From NCBI RefSeq assembly GCF_000003815.2, contig NC_049979.1, forward strand, positions 9,198,267-9,262,266: a stretch of 64,000 bases of DNA, in the 5' to 3' direction. This DNA comes from Branchiostoma floridae (Eukaryota; Chordata; Leptocardii; Amphioxiformes; Branchiostomatidae). Numbering within the stretch: position 1 is the first letter of the stretch; each line of letters starts with the position of its first letter. A model generated the notes under the pieces. It saw only the letters and a program-made list of their open reading frames with translations, was not told where the DNA came from and searched no databases. Made by a program: the position numbers and the translations under genes. This document shows, piece by piece, positions 32,500 to 58,551 of this stretch.

Positions 32500-33125
32500 G
32501 TTTTCACGGGCGTGGGAAAATTTGGAAGCTGGGGATTTAGGGCGCTGTATCTCGAGAAAGGATGGTGCGAGCACGACGATTTTTGGTACGTGGGTTGGGG
32601 GTGGTGGCCTGACACTCAGGTTTGATTTTGGGCCTCCTGGCGCTTGAACTTGACATTGCAGGTGGCATTTTTGGTGTTTTGGGGGCACTTTTGGCGCTGT
32701 GTGTCCGGAACGATACGCACCATTGCGACGATTTTTGGTGCATGGGTGGGAAGTTGTTGCCTGTTGCCTAGGATTGACTTTGGGCCTTGTCGCGTTTGAA
32801 CTTGACGCGGCAGGTCGAATTTTGTGTCCGGGAGGGGTATTTCCGGAGTTATATCTTCTGAACGGTTGGTGCGGGCGCGATGATATTTGGCACATGTGTC
32901 GGCGGTGGCTGAATAATTCTCAATTTTGATTTTGGCGCCCTTGGTGCTTGAACTTGACATTTTAGGTTACCTTTTGTGCGGGCACGGGGCGTGCGCTGTA
33001 TCTCCGGAACGCAAGGTGCCATTGTGTTGCTATTTGGTACGTGAGTTGTTGGTGGTGTCCTGGTGGTGAGGTTTGATTTTGGGCCTCCTAGTGCTTGAAC
33101 TTGATACTGTATAGGTTGACCCTGT
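32500..33125. repeat. GT-rich tandem repeat, about four ~155-bp units
   Basis: Four diverged units, each with TTTGGGCCT..T.GCGCTTGAACTTGAC, a GTATCTC.GGAACG-like core and ATTTTTGGTACGTG. It directly follows the left arm of the long inverted repeat. Long open frames on both strands here are a by-product of base composition. Confidence 0.7.
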
Positions 33126-34655
33126 TTTGGTGTGGTTGGGGCATCCTCCCAATATCTGCTTGGTTCTGAAAACAGATTACGGTTGGGTGTAGAACCATCA
33201 TCTGGCCTGGGGCAACCTTCAATGTATCAGGTTACTTTGTATCCCCTGTCTTATGGTGTGCCAGATGACGGGAGTGTACCAGATGATATATCTGTTGGTC
33301 AGGTATAATTGGAGTTTGCTTATTACTCTTTGTGGTGTTTCTAGAGCTGTATAGTACTGAGTTTAAAGTTCTGGTACAAGTTCATTTACCCTGTTGGCAA
33401 TCATGGTTGAACTTGAACTTAAACAGAAGAAGATGCAATTTTCTAATGTGGAGGAGAACTGTATAGAGCGTGGGCATAAGAGAAAGGTATGTGTATGATT
33501 TGTCCTGTGTTTCTTTTTGTTTCTTTGGTAATGCCATTTCCAATTCCATACTGTATACAGGTAATTTGTAGTTTTGGGCTAGTCATATTCGCTTGGTTTT
33601 TAGGCCTGCTTAATCTATAGTACAGGCAGGGTTAAGTGGTGGAGGCTTAGCTTGGTTCTGTTTTAAATTCAGTATCGTTTGTTGCATTTTGTCGCGGCAA
33701 ATATATGATGAAATTCCCCTTCTAAGCAACTGCTCATTGGTTTGGGGGGATGTTTGCTGGGTGTTGCTCTGACTACAACAGCTTCTGAAGTTTTCAAAGC
33801 TTCCATTGCCAGCAGCTTGCCATCTATAAATGGGATTGACAAGGACATTTTTCATAATAAACTAGAGTTCGGGGACCTCATACCTCCATGAAATATTTAT
33901 TGCTTTTTTGTGGATGGTATGTATGTTTATAGTCGGTTGTATTTGAGAGTTATGGTTATAAATGTTATGGGAAAGTAGTGGTGTATTTATTTAATGACAC
34001 AGAGGATGTCCATCTGATTAGTAATTATTAAAATGTGACACTTAATTGTGCGTTTAAGAGGTCGACGGCATATGGTAGCGTGGTGTTCCTTAAGCTTGAT
34101 GTTTGGCATTTAAACTGTCTAAGGTTGTCAGCATTATTGAGGTTCGACTATGTGCCTCAGAGCGGTGTGGTGGGAGGAAGTTGGGAAACTCAGAAAGAAG
34201 AAGGGATGTGGCCAACTTTAGTCAGATGCTGATTTGATTTTCCAACAATATGTCATAACATCAGCTGTTCACACGGTACAAAAACGAGATGCACACTTTC
34301 CTCTGACAGCCCTACACCAACTGTAAGATGAATACTTGGCGCCAACCGCGTCTGCTAAAAAACAAGTACCATTGGCTAGAAAGAGACAACTAACAACTGT
34401 CCCTTATCGTAACAAAATCAGAACATCTGTATCGCCCATAAAACTTCTGAAACCCAACCCAGATGAGAGGACCTAATGGCATTTTAATCACCATGTCACT
34501 CAAATCAGCAGTACAGTATGTGAGACATCCATACCTGTTATGCATTACCGTTAAATGTACCTCAACTTCTTACAATTATACTTATGCTATGCTTCACATC
34601 TCCATGATATCCTAAGCAGACATAAATAAAACTAATTATCATCTTCAAAAAACCT

Positions 34656-35284
34656 CGGGGTTCCCCAAACATTACAAATGTTTCCCTCATACAAATCACC
34701 TCACCATCTGCTTGGAGCCCATTAACAAACACTTAAAGCACGATGCCTGTTCCAATATATCGCAGATATAGGGGTGATTTCTGATATTATTACATCGATT
34801 ATAACGACAGATACGGCGCCCAAAATCTCATCGATTCGAGATTTCATCACACCCCACCAACACAACAAGTATGAAACCAATCCATACAGCCGTTCTTGAG
34901 TAATCATCTACACAGACAGAGACACATAACAGAAAATATAACCTCCATTCCATGACATTTCATGGAGGTAACTAATGGGGGTTCCCCATACAGCTGTCAT
35001 GAAATCACCTCACTATCTGCTTGCAGCTAAGCCCATTAACAAACACATAAAGCAGGATGCCTGTACCAATATATCTCAAATATAGGGGTGATTTCTGATA
35101 TTATTACATCGATTATAACGACAGATACGGCTCCCAAAATCTCATCGATTCAAGCTTTCATCACACCCCACCAACACAACAAGTATGAAACCAATCCATC
35201 CAGCCGTTCTTGAGTAATCGTCTACACAGACAGAGACACATAACAGAAAATATAACCTCTATTCCATGACATTTCATGGAGGTA
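34656..35284. repeat. Tandem duplication of a ~310-bp unit
   Basis: Units 34656-34976 and 34977-35284 are highly similar, sharing ATATAGGGGTGATTTCTGAT, ACACCCCACCAACACAACAA, and CAGCCGTTCTTGAGTAATC near the end. Each ends in TTTCATGGAGGTAA, whose complement (ACCTCCATGAAAT) occurs at 33882-33894, so the 33.9-35.3 kb segment may be one nested element. Confidence 0.85.
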
Positions 35285-37009
35285 ATTATGCTGTTAAATT
35301 TGGCTTAGGTACTACAGGAGATTTAGATTTGGGTTGGATGGATTGAATGAAAATATCATACCACCCTGGGGACTAACTGTTGCTGCTGCATCATGGGGGC
35401 CAGCACTATTCATATTGTCTAATGTCTATGGAACTACTATAAAAGTATCATTGGTCAAATTATGCAAGTAACCTTCCGATGTCAAGTGAATAACACCCCA
35501 GAAATAAATCTTTAATGAATATCATTGGAAGAACACAAACCAAGGAGATTTAGCAGCTGCATTAGGTCAGTACATTGAAATAGGAAGATATTAGTACTGA
35601 ATATATCATGTGACAGAGTAACTACATGTACATGGGCCATCTGAGACAAAAAAAAGGTTGCGTCTCAACAACTTCAAGGTACTGTGGTTGGTTACATACT
35701 TAAGAAATCCAAAATAAGTAATGTTCATCCATGTCCAAACTTACAAATTCAGAAAATGGAATTTCAGACTTTTGCATGGTGCACAACCAACAGGGTAAAA
35801 AGCTCATTTTTCCAACCACGTACCACAGACAAAAAGGCAAAAATACACAATAGGTCTACAGAAACCCAATACATTTCATGCAGGCCTGAGGTCTACGAAC
35901 TCTTGTTGGTACTGCAGAAGACCTTCCGGGCTTTGTATCTCCTGTTCGAAACATGCTACAGTCATGACTTTTATGTGGTGGAAAGCTGTTGGTGCAAGGA
36001 AGAAGTGACGTAAGTTTGGTCTCCCTAGGAACTTGCGTTGGAACTACAGGGGCGTTTTTGCCGCTGCCGAATTCGAAGCGGAACAACTTCGGACGTTTAA
36101 AATGTCTAAAAGTGGGTTTTTGACTATGGGAAAGCTAAATGGTCACCTCTCAACCTTCTAAGGAGCTTTTTTTAAATACTTTTGTGAGCAACAGATGGTG
36201 AGAATTATAGACAAACTAGGACATATTGTGACGAAATATTTTATCATGACTGTAGCATGTTTAAAACAGGAGATACAAAGCCCGGAAGGTCTGCTGCAGT
36301 ACCAAAAAGCGCCCCTAGGGGGCGCCAAAAGTCAAATCAAGTGGCCCGCATACTTTTTCAAAAGAGTAGTATCACATGAGTATTTGTACTAAGTTTGGCG
36401 CTTGTATCACAATTAGAGTTGAACATTTAGCTTTCCCATAGTCAAGAACCTACTTTTGGACATTTCAAACGTCCGGAGTTGTTCCGCTTCACATTCGTCA
36501 GCGGCAAAAAAACGTTGCTGCAGTTCCAACGCAAGCTGCTAGGGAGACCAAACTTACATCACTTCGTCCTTACTCCAACAGCTTCCTACCACATAAAAAT
36601 CATGACTGTAGCATGTCTAGAACAGGAGATACAAAGTCCGGAAGGTCTGCTGCAGTACCAAAAAGCGCCCCTAGGGCAATTCGGCAGCGGCAAAAAAACG
36701 CCGCTGTAGTTCCAACACAAGCCGCTAGGGAAACCAAACTTACGTCACTTGTTCCTTACCCTACCAGCTTTCTACCACATAAAAATCATGACTGTAGCAT
36801 GTTTAGAACAGGAGATACAAAGCCCGGAAGGTCTGCTGCAGTACCAAAACGCGCCGCTAGGGGGCGCCGAAAGTCAAATCAAGTGGCCCGCGTACTTTTT
36901 CAAAACAGTAGTATCACATGAGTATCTGTACCAAGTTTGGTGCTTGTATCACAAAGTGAAAGATTCCTCCAAAATTTGATGTTATCTGCCCCACTATACA
37001 ATTTCTCGA

Positions 37010-39086
37010 GTTATATGCTGTTGACCTACATACAGACCCAAGTCGACAAAAACATACTCTATCGCCATTGGCGAAGAGAACAACACTTCACATTCAAACT
37101 AAGGCATTTTTCTCGGGCAAAATAACATCTATAAGTCTGGAGTAAATAATGTTTACACAAAGTTAGGACTTAGGGACAATGCAATATTGTCTGTTTCTGT
37201 CTATGGTACATTCACCGAAGTGTAGTTACAGTATGTCATTTTTCACATAGTCATAGCTATTCTTATCTAATACATCTCCTCTGTTTTTGTTACACATGTA
37301 TCAGATAAACTGTTCTTGATAAGGTGCTCCTTCCTTATTTTCAATCCTTTCCAAGCGACCAACAGGGATGGATTAATTTGAGCCTCAGAAACCAGTCTCA
37401 CAACACTGTCTTTCTATTTAGTCATTTATTTGAACCCAGACTGCAAGATTTGAATTTGACTGGCACATACATGTACTTCATCCTAGTGACCCCCTAATCA
37501 TCAGTCTGCTATTTGGGGCCTGGACAGCATGGATTTGTACTGTGCTAGCAAAAAGTGGTCATCTTCATATATAGCATAAACTCCAATGAATACTAGACAC
37601 CAATCTTTCTCTTAAAACTCTGGTTAGTACTCTTTACCTACAACCTATTTACAGAAATACAATCCTCTTCAGATCATACTTTATATAGCACTAACACCTA
37701 TCTTGGCACTCTGGAGGCCACTGACAAAGTGAACAGTTCTAGGGGTGCAGCTTCACACTGTTCAGCCTCTCGCCCATATGCAACAGTTAAATAGCTCCAT
37801 ACTATCCCAGTATACATGCAATATTTACATGTTTTATACATCTACATCGTAGTTCCGTATTGTTCTTTCTTAATCTCCATATTACATTCACTATAACTTC
37901 CCTACATGTGCTTAAAGAACCCTTACACTTCGCAACATTTCAGTAGCATCTACTTTCTAGTTACCAGACCTTACAAAAGCTGTCTTTCCAAGTGTATTAC
38001 ATCATATTGCATACATAGCTGCACTGCGTTTACTGCTGTTTTTGTTGTTGTGTGTAGAAGATGTATGGCAATAGGTATGTTCACATTGTGGCTGATGGCA
38101 CAATCAAATGTCTGGTTCTAATATTAGCACCGTTGAACACTTTTTTGATAATGGATGTTCCCCACAGGCAAGTACACTTTGGTGAACATGACATTTTTGC
38201 AGGGCTGCAAACTTGTATGCAGAGGAGGTGTTGGTAGAGCATGTGGTCCATCAGAGAAAATTGCTTGTGGGTTTGGCACAATCTTCCTTTTTTTACGGTT
38301 CTGCAATTTCATGGCCTTTTTACCTGTAGATCTTTCTTTTATTGATCAACCTTCTCCTCTTGAGCCTAAAATGTCACCTCCACCTGGTGGGGATGTATAT
38401 CAAGTTACACATGGAATCCCATTTGTTACTGATGGCAAATCAGCACCATGGACACAATCCCTTCAATATCAAACATTGTGATAGGATAGGAGATGCAACC
38501 TACATCGTACATGACTGGCTGCATTATACATGACTGGTACCATAACTGAGAAAACTATATACTTGGTACAACTGGTATACCTGACAAAACTGTATTCTAG
38601 GTACCATACCTGACAAAACTCATATTTCTTAAAGAATTAAAATTACAGACAACTTAACCATCAACAAAACACCTATATCAGTAGTGCAAAGTATTAAATT
38701 AAAACTTAATTCTACTAGTGTAGAATTTGTCTCAGTACTTGCTGAAGTGCAACATCCAAAGACAGCTTGATAAAGAACCACATCATAACTGAGATTATAT
38801 ACTAAAAGTTCCTTAAACACTTTTCAGGTACTCACATTTTCTTGAAAAGATGAATACCGGTAACGTTAAATTGATCATCCAATGTTTTGTTGGGTCACAT
38901 GAATATCTCCTAAATGCAAGCACACAGAAATCTTGTTTATTGTAGAAGATAACGCCGAAAACCCCAGACTGGTTGTTAACTTGGAACACTAGATCAACCT
39001 GAGTAACCAGTGCAGACAGTAGTTGTTAGAAAGTGTTAAATGTGTTTTAGAGAAGTCCATGGCAGTGACAACCGATGCTTCAGCAG
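37010..39086. other. 3' flank of the TRIM9-like gene
   Basis: AT-rich DNA with no gene in either direction. The part next to 39086 is probably the TRIM9-like 3' UTR. A plus-strand open frame at 38155-38481 lacks any family resemblance or codon bias and is left uncalled. Confidence 0.45.
38936..38941 (-). terminator. Candidate polyadenylation signal of TRIM9-like gene
   Basis: TTTATT on the plus strand (AATAAA on the gene strand) about 146 nt after the stop codon. More distant candidates exist, so the UTR may be longer. Confidence 0.35.
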
Positions 39087-51855
<12,769 letters not shown>

Positions 51856-53389
51856 CTGTGGGGAAGAACAGGAACAGCACTTTTAGAGTACGTTGAGAGC
51901 CATATCTCCTTATCTATTTGCAATGTTAGACCTGACAAAAAGGTGATAGGACATGTCATCACCGATACAACACACATAGAACAAGATACAACAATATTGT
52001 ATGCTTGACTAGAAGAGGAGATGATGATCTATCCATACTATTAGGCAAATGTTGCACATTGAAAGCAAGGTATAACCAGGACACTCAAGCCCTGTTAAGA
52101 GAAGGCAATATCATCTTGCTACATAACCTCTTAAACCCTGTGGCCTTCAACTTCCATTAAATAAAAGCTTGCCAAATTGTTACATAGTTTTCCTGTAACA
52201 ACAACATTGCAGACGTTGATATATCACATAGATGCAATCTCTATCAATATCAAAGCAGCAGCAGGAGACAAAGAAAATACCCATAAGATCCTGCAGTTTA
52301 TTCCTCCTGCCAGCAAGAGCACATAAACCGCTGAAAATCCGCCATGTGATGACAAGGCACATTTGTTGGGGAGTACATCTACTCAGTACCACCTAGACTG
52401 TAACAGTGTAAAATCTGTCTGTCCCATTGGTTCACAGATGACTGACTGTTGCATCATTTTACGATTACCTGAGTGACAGGTGCAGGGAATTGGTTATCAG
52501 GCTCAGGAAGGCCGGGAAATTTTGGTGTGTCAAACGCGATGGTCACAGAATGGGAATGGTCGTTTCCAGTCTATATATTACCCCTTATTACTCAGTCTAC
52601 GCTGGAAAAGCAGCTGGAGGCTATGTCTGGGTACTGTAAATTTCTTTTCGTAAGTTGTAGAGGTCTTCGTTTCGTGGTAGGGGGTAGAAGGAGGCATGTG
52701 CAGTTATCACGCAAGCGAGCAATGCTGACAGAAAATCTTTTTTTTTTTGCAGTGAAGAAGACAGTGAAAACATAAAACCATTTAAATATTTCAAGACTTA
52801 CAGTATGGGGATTGGCATATTATAGCAATCTATGACAGTAATTGCTGATTCAGCTGTCAGCTCATTGCTCCAGGGTATGAACACAATAGTAACTGTGGGT
52901 GGTATACAGGAGGCAAACTCACACTTCACCTTACTTTACTTTTGAGAGATATTAATAGACTTGTTAACACCAAATATCATACAGTGTAATTCCACTGGAT
53001 GCCATAATACCACCACATGAGAAGAAATACATGAATTTAATGGGATCTAAAGAAATGTGCCAATGCAAAATCAGAAATGCTGAGGTATGGACACTTCAGA
53101 TATTTAGCTGTTCAAGACAAGAGAAGAAATGAACCAGTAGACCTGATGATGCACACAACGACATACTCCATCCCTAGGATAACTAATTATTATAATTAAG
53201 CTGTAGCAACTACCTATTACTTCAACACCTATGCTTTATCTACTCTAACCTCCAGCAGGTCAACAGGTACATTTCATGGGATTGTAACAACACCTGTATA
53301 AACATCCTCTGGTTCAGTAAACTCGGCAAATGCAGGATGGAATGTTCAAATGAGGTACTATCATGTGTACATATTTATTGGTTTGGCTG

Positions 53390-53740
53390 CACCGAACACA
53401 CAGCCAGGGCTGCCCAACTAGCCTATGGCTATTACAAAGGGCTAGCCCTGCTGACAAACACATAAACAATACAAATTTAAAAAAAGAACATTTGTATGTA
53501 CATGGTGTAGGATAACTTACATTTCATCTAAAATGGAGTATATAACATCATATCATCGACAACAATATTTGCAATGAGAGGTCAGGGTCTGTATATACAC
53601 GTGTATGGCTATACGTAAGGGTCACCTAGGCATTCCCACAGTTTTCTTTTGAAGGAAGCAGTAGAGGTGGCTGTGCGAGTAGCAGTAGGGAGAGTGTTCC
53701 AGAGTGCTGTTGCTCTGTAGATGAATGTTTACATGTACAT
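53390..53740. repeat. Interspersed-repeat-like block
   Basis: It begins TTTATTGG..TGGCTGCACCGAACA and ends AGGGAGAGTGTTCCAGAGTG then TTGCTCTGTAGATGAATG. The form resembles the 3' region of a retroelement in reverse orientation. A single copy in the window, so this is a weak call. Confidence 0.35.
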
Positions 53741-56700
53741 ATATCAGATGTTATTTAGAAAAGGTTTTAGAATAGGTTTCAATGGTTTTAGAATAGGTTT
53801 CAATGTCAATTACACCTGTACTGTAAGGTAAGCAATATTTATCATGCCATGATCTCACACCCGTCCCTGTATCTACTCCCACATCAGACTCCTCACATCC
53901 GTGGAGTTATCCAATCTCTACAATGGCATACTTGAAACAGGGAAGAAACAGTAACACTTTGCAGGTTAAAAATAACAAGCCACCTGCCATAACAGCTGTG
54001 TCTGCTCAAGCAGAGATGAAGGGATCAGTGAGGATTTGGCTCCCACAAAGCAAGGAAACAACACAGCAAGGGAACTCAACGATTCTCTCAATCCATTTAG
54101 TACTACCGCCTAGGAAGCATACAACTCCACGCCGTTGGTGTTTCTCTGACATTTAAGGCTCTTATGTAGCTTTGAGGATTTTGTGAAACCATCGTTCAAG
54201 AAGAATATGAGCATAGCATTTCAATAGATTTTTAAAATCAATCCTACTTTTCTACGAATTAGTCTCGATGGGACCTTATAGCAAATCCTTTCTGTATGTG
54301 CGTGATATTTCCTGGATCAGTCATGGAAAAGTACTGCCTTTTTCACGCATAATGATGAAGGATCAAATTTTTCCCTTCTTCATCTGTAACTTTCAGGCTC
54401 CGTCATGACTGTATGAAGGTCGACTTGTGGAATAATTGCATTCCGAGGACCCCCTGGAGGCTGAACAAACTTAAATCAATTTCTTCTAGGCTTAAGGCAT
54501 AAATACCATATCTTAATTCATTTGCTACTGCTTGACTGTATGAAACACATACATGTGCATGTAGCTAGCCTTTAGCCGCATGACATGCAAGCAAGATGCA
54601 TGTAATGTGATGCAGTGATGACATGTACTGAGAAAGACCTGAATATAGAAATAGATTGGGCAGTTTTTGTTTTCTTTTACTGGAAATATCTTTAACACTT
54701 AAAGATTTAACATTGCTTCATTATACCTGTATATCCCATTGACAGGTCTCGCTGCTACATGTATCCGTTGCCAAGGAAACATGATTTTCCATTTAATTAA
54801 ATCCTGGTTGTCACCAGCTATCATAACAAAGTTTGACATCTATTTATTTCATACTATGATGATTTAAATGAGTATTTTTCTCCTTAAATACCTCTCTACA
54901 GCTTCTGTTACAAATAACATTTACACTGTGTTTTGGCAGCTTTGACACAGAACCAATTGTTAAGATAGGCACCCCCAAACCCTTTGCATTATTACCTCAC
55001 CTGTTATTTACCTTAACCTGATGGAGACTGTTAGCAACAGAACAGTAAATCATCCCTTTCACAGCCAAAGGTCACGACTGATTAAGGAGAGTGCCGTCAT
55101 CACAGAAGAGGCAGAAATGAATAAGAAAGCTTGCTGTAATGGCTGCCCTCATGGTATGTCTCCAAGTCTCCCAACTCATCATAAAACATGAATGTCAAAT
55201 TTGAAAGTCAACATCAGAATCACCTGAGTGGGATGAAGGCAAGGCCATCATAAAAGGCACGTATGTATAAACTATAACCATATGGTTGAAAACCTGCCTT
55301 CAAGTTCAAATATAAAGGATATCCATAACTCATAAGAGACATGGACAAGACTTGCATACAATCTTGTGATATTTCATAATCAAAAGAAGCATGGCATATA
55401 CGATCAATCCAATTAGTGCTGTTGTTGATTTTTCATTTGGACCAGGTAAATAAAAGCTCCTTGGTTTAATGAGCATTACGATTCATCAAACCGTTCCTCA
55501 GCACAAATTGTAGCTGATACATACTCACAGTATCTGTCAATACCTTTTTGCCCTAAATTCTGTTACAATGACAAATCAATACAAAGATTTTGACGATGAT
55601 ATTACAATAGATTTGTCCACATATGGCTCACTTAGCCTCTTGCACAAAATGTGCAAGGTACTTGTGATTTTGCAAACCAGAAATATGCCATGCTTTAATC
55701 AAGGAGCTTTTATCAGTTCCTTGCTTTAATCAATTATTTCTGATGGAAAAGAGAAAAGATGTATATTTTGAAAATATAGCAGGTGACTTGATTCACATAG
55801 AAAATACTAGTACAAGTGGGAAGATAATATATAGAGCAAGACAACAGGAGATCCATGAAATAATCAATACTACTGTATATCACTGCAAACATTCTCATCT
55901 ATGCTACCTGGGCGGGGCTTATCCTACTCCTTCATAGGCAAAGGTTGCACACTTGGGTTCTGCCCAATGACATTCAACTTCAGCCAAATATTGAATTTTC
56001 AGCATTTCCCATCTCAGCACCTGAATTTAAGTGCCTATTCAGCAAGCCAAATGGAGCATGCCGGTACTGTTACAAATCATAATCACCGACTCTTCCATAT
56101 GGTTATTTCATATTCACAAATCAAGCTGAAATTGCCCACAAATATTCAGCTAACTTGACTTTCAAAGTCGTAAAGAATAAATGAGATCCTCCATGATTTC
56201 CCATAACACTACCAAACCTTGTATAGCTGCACCACAGCAGCAAGGACACTGAAAATGAGTCTGAGTTATGATTCTCCTAACCTGACATTATGTCACTGAG
56301 GAGAAATGATATTGGTTTATTGCTCCATGAATATGCTATCATAAGAACAGTAATCTGCAGTTTATGTGTTAAGCAGAAAGCTATCCAGGGAAATAGGGTG
56401 TGGCAATGGCCAATTTTATGCATACTGTCCAACATTTGCTACAAACGAAATACAAACCTGAATACCCGAGATGGCAAGAGATTTTTTTTAATATTACAGA
56501 ATAGATTCTGTGATTTAGATGCCTCCACATTATGCCACTGTATCAATCTTCTGTTGGCAAAAACAATTTACAAAAATGTAAGATTTACTCGTGAAAAATG
56601 GACTCAGCTTCATAACAAAGCCTAATAAAAATTTTAATCAATCTTGAATTAACTTGGTAATACGTCAACATTCCAATCAGTTTATATGCTTTCAAAATAC

Positions 56701-57607
56701 ATTTGTATATACATGTATTACATTTTATCTATGACTAGGTACCCCCATAGGACATTTACATTCAAACTAAACAACTTGGAAGCTGGGTGGGAGTGGTTTT
56801 GAGCAACACACATGTCCTACTGATTACTGAAAAGCTACATGTTTTCACTGTGAAAAGCAAGGGACGCCCAAATTAAAATGTTTTTTTTTTTAATTTCCAT
56901 CGACTATGCTTTTTATACAAATGCAGACTGCTTTGTATATACAGTTCTAAATCTGCATCTACTAATGTGCAAATATCACACAGGAGTCATTAAGATCTGT
57001 CAAATTGTTATGATGAATAATGAGCAATTATCAACCATTGAAATCTTTGTAAACAAAAGCCCAAACTAGAATTTATGGCAATTGTTTGTACATTGTTTTC
57101 ATTGCCACACCTCAAAACACAACAACAATAAAAAGCAATTCTGTTTGTAATGATCATGTATGAATACATAATGTTCTTAACCTTACCTTAATGCCTTGAA
57201 ACCTTCATTAAATGTTATGATGTAAAAGAATTTAAGACTAAAAACACATACAGTTTGGCTTTTGACATGGCTCATCCTTAACACACTATTTTTCATGTAC
57301 TTTTAATGAAATGGTACAACTTACATTTAATATTATGGTTGTTGTTATTCTTTTAACAATGGCCAGGAGATTTAAGATTGATCCAGTAATGAAATTAGAT
57401 TTGTATTATATTATATAATTTATATACCACAGAATTTCTCAGATAAGCACTGACTCTACAGTCGACAGCCAGCAGAAAAAAAAATGATAAAACAATTTCA
57501 AAATATGCCTCCAAACCATATTTTGCCTATAGGGAGGAATTTCGAATTAGAAATGAGACTGTAAGCCTGTTTAACTGAACGAAACTTAATCGCAAGTGTA
57601 TCCTTAA

Positions 57608-58551
57608 CCCTATTCAGACCGGGCTTTTTTGGTCATCCCTGGACCGGGGGGGGGCTTTTGAGGCCCTCCACTTCTAAGTCCTATAACTCTAAAACGACGT
57701 GCCGTAGGGCCACCAAATTTTCAGGACATGATTTCGACATAATATCTGACAAGTATTTGACGTTTGACGTTACGTTGACGTAAGATGACGTAATTATGAC
57801 GTCATCAATTTGATTACATTGGCCAAACCCATGAAAAATGGGTATTCTCAGAAAACTTCAAGTTATGCTGCAAAAATGTAACAACAAGTGCAGATAACAG
57901 AATAATAATGTTCATTACGACTTGCGTTGCCAATAGCAACATCAATGACGTCAATATGACGTCATAAAATGACGTCATGCACATCTAAGATACGAGTTGG
58001 GCTCCGCCATATTATATCCACCACCTTGAATTTTTAAAAATACTTTTTTTGCAACAAATAATCACAAAGGGCAATGGAAATAGACTAAATTCATTCATTT
58101 AGATGGTTTTTGATGAAAAAATACCAGGTAGTTGCAAATTTTAAGGGATAATTAGCTTGTTTTTCTTGATCTGGCCATTCCGTCCGCCATCTTGGATTTT
58201 GGGCTGATGACGTCATCAAATTAGCATAATTTATGCATATATAATTATGAAAGATATGCTGAATAATACAAGATTTTATTTATGTAACAAAATCACAGTA
58301 ATATAGCAAATAAATTTGAAAAATACATTGTTAGAACCAAAAATAGTGATTTTTGGCAAAACTGCCTGTCAACAAACGGTTGCCATGGCAACAAGAAATA
58401 ATGGAAAATTTTTCAAACTTCGTAGAATTGTTGCCAACAATATTTTAGGAAAACTCACTAAATTTGGTGGCTCTAGCATAAGCCATTCTGGCGTTATAGG
58501 ACATCGAAGTTAGCGCGGGCCTCAAAAGCCCCCCCCCCGGTCTGAATAGGG
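57608..58551. mobile_element. piggyBac-like non-autonomous element, ~0.94 kb
   Basis: Flanked on both sides by TTAA (57604-57607 and 58552-58555). Inverted ends begin CCCTATTCAGACCGGG; the right end is CCGGTCTGAATAGGG. Subterminal sequences are also inverted (GGCTTTTGAGGCCC / GGGCCTCAAAAGCC, and ACCAAATTTTCAG against CTAAATTTGGTGG). The interior has many TGACGTCA-like words and no transposase. TTAA plus CCC...GGG termini are the hallmark of piggyBac-type elements. Confidence 0.85.

Larger units (their letters stand above)
31435..36996. mobile_element. Putative 5.6-kb foldback/TIR element
   Basis: The left end (TAGTGGGGCAGATAAC) and right end (complement at 36981-36996) begin mirrored arms of about 1 kb. 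Arm units of ~187 bp, some enlarged to ~350 bp, share a core CTTCCGGGCTTTGTATCTCC and lie at 31577, 31762, 32105 and 32292 on the left, and inverted at about 36292, 36651 and 36838 on the right; the spacing pattern is mirrored. The 3.4-kb interior contains two other tandem repeats and no recognisable transposase. Whether it is one mobile unit or an accidental inverted duplication is not settled. Confidence 0.6.
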
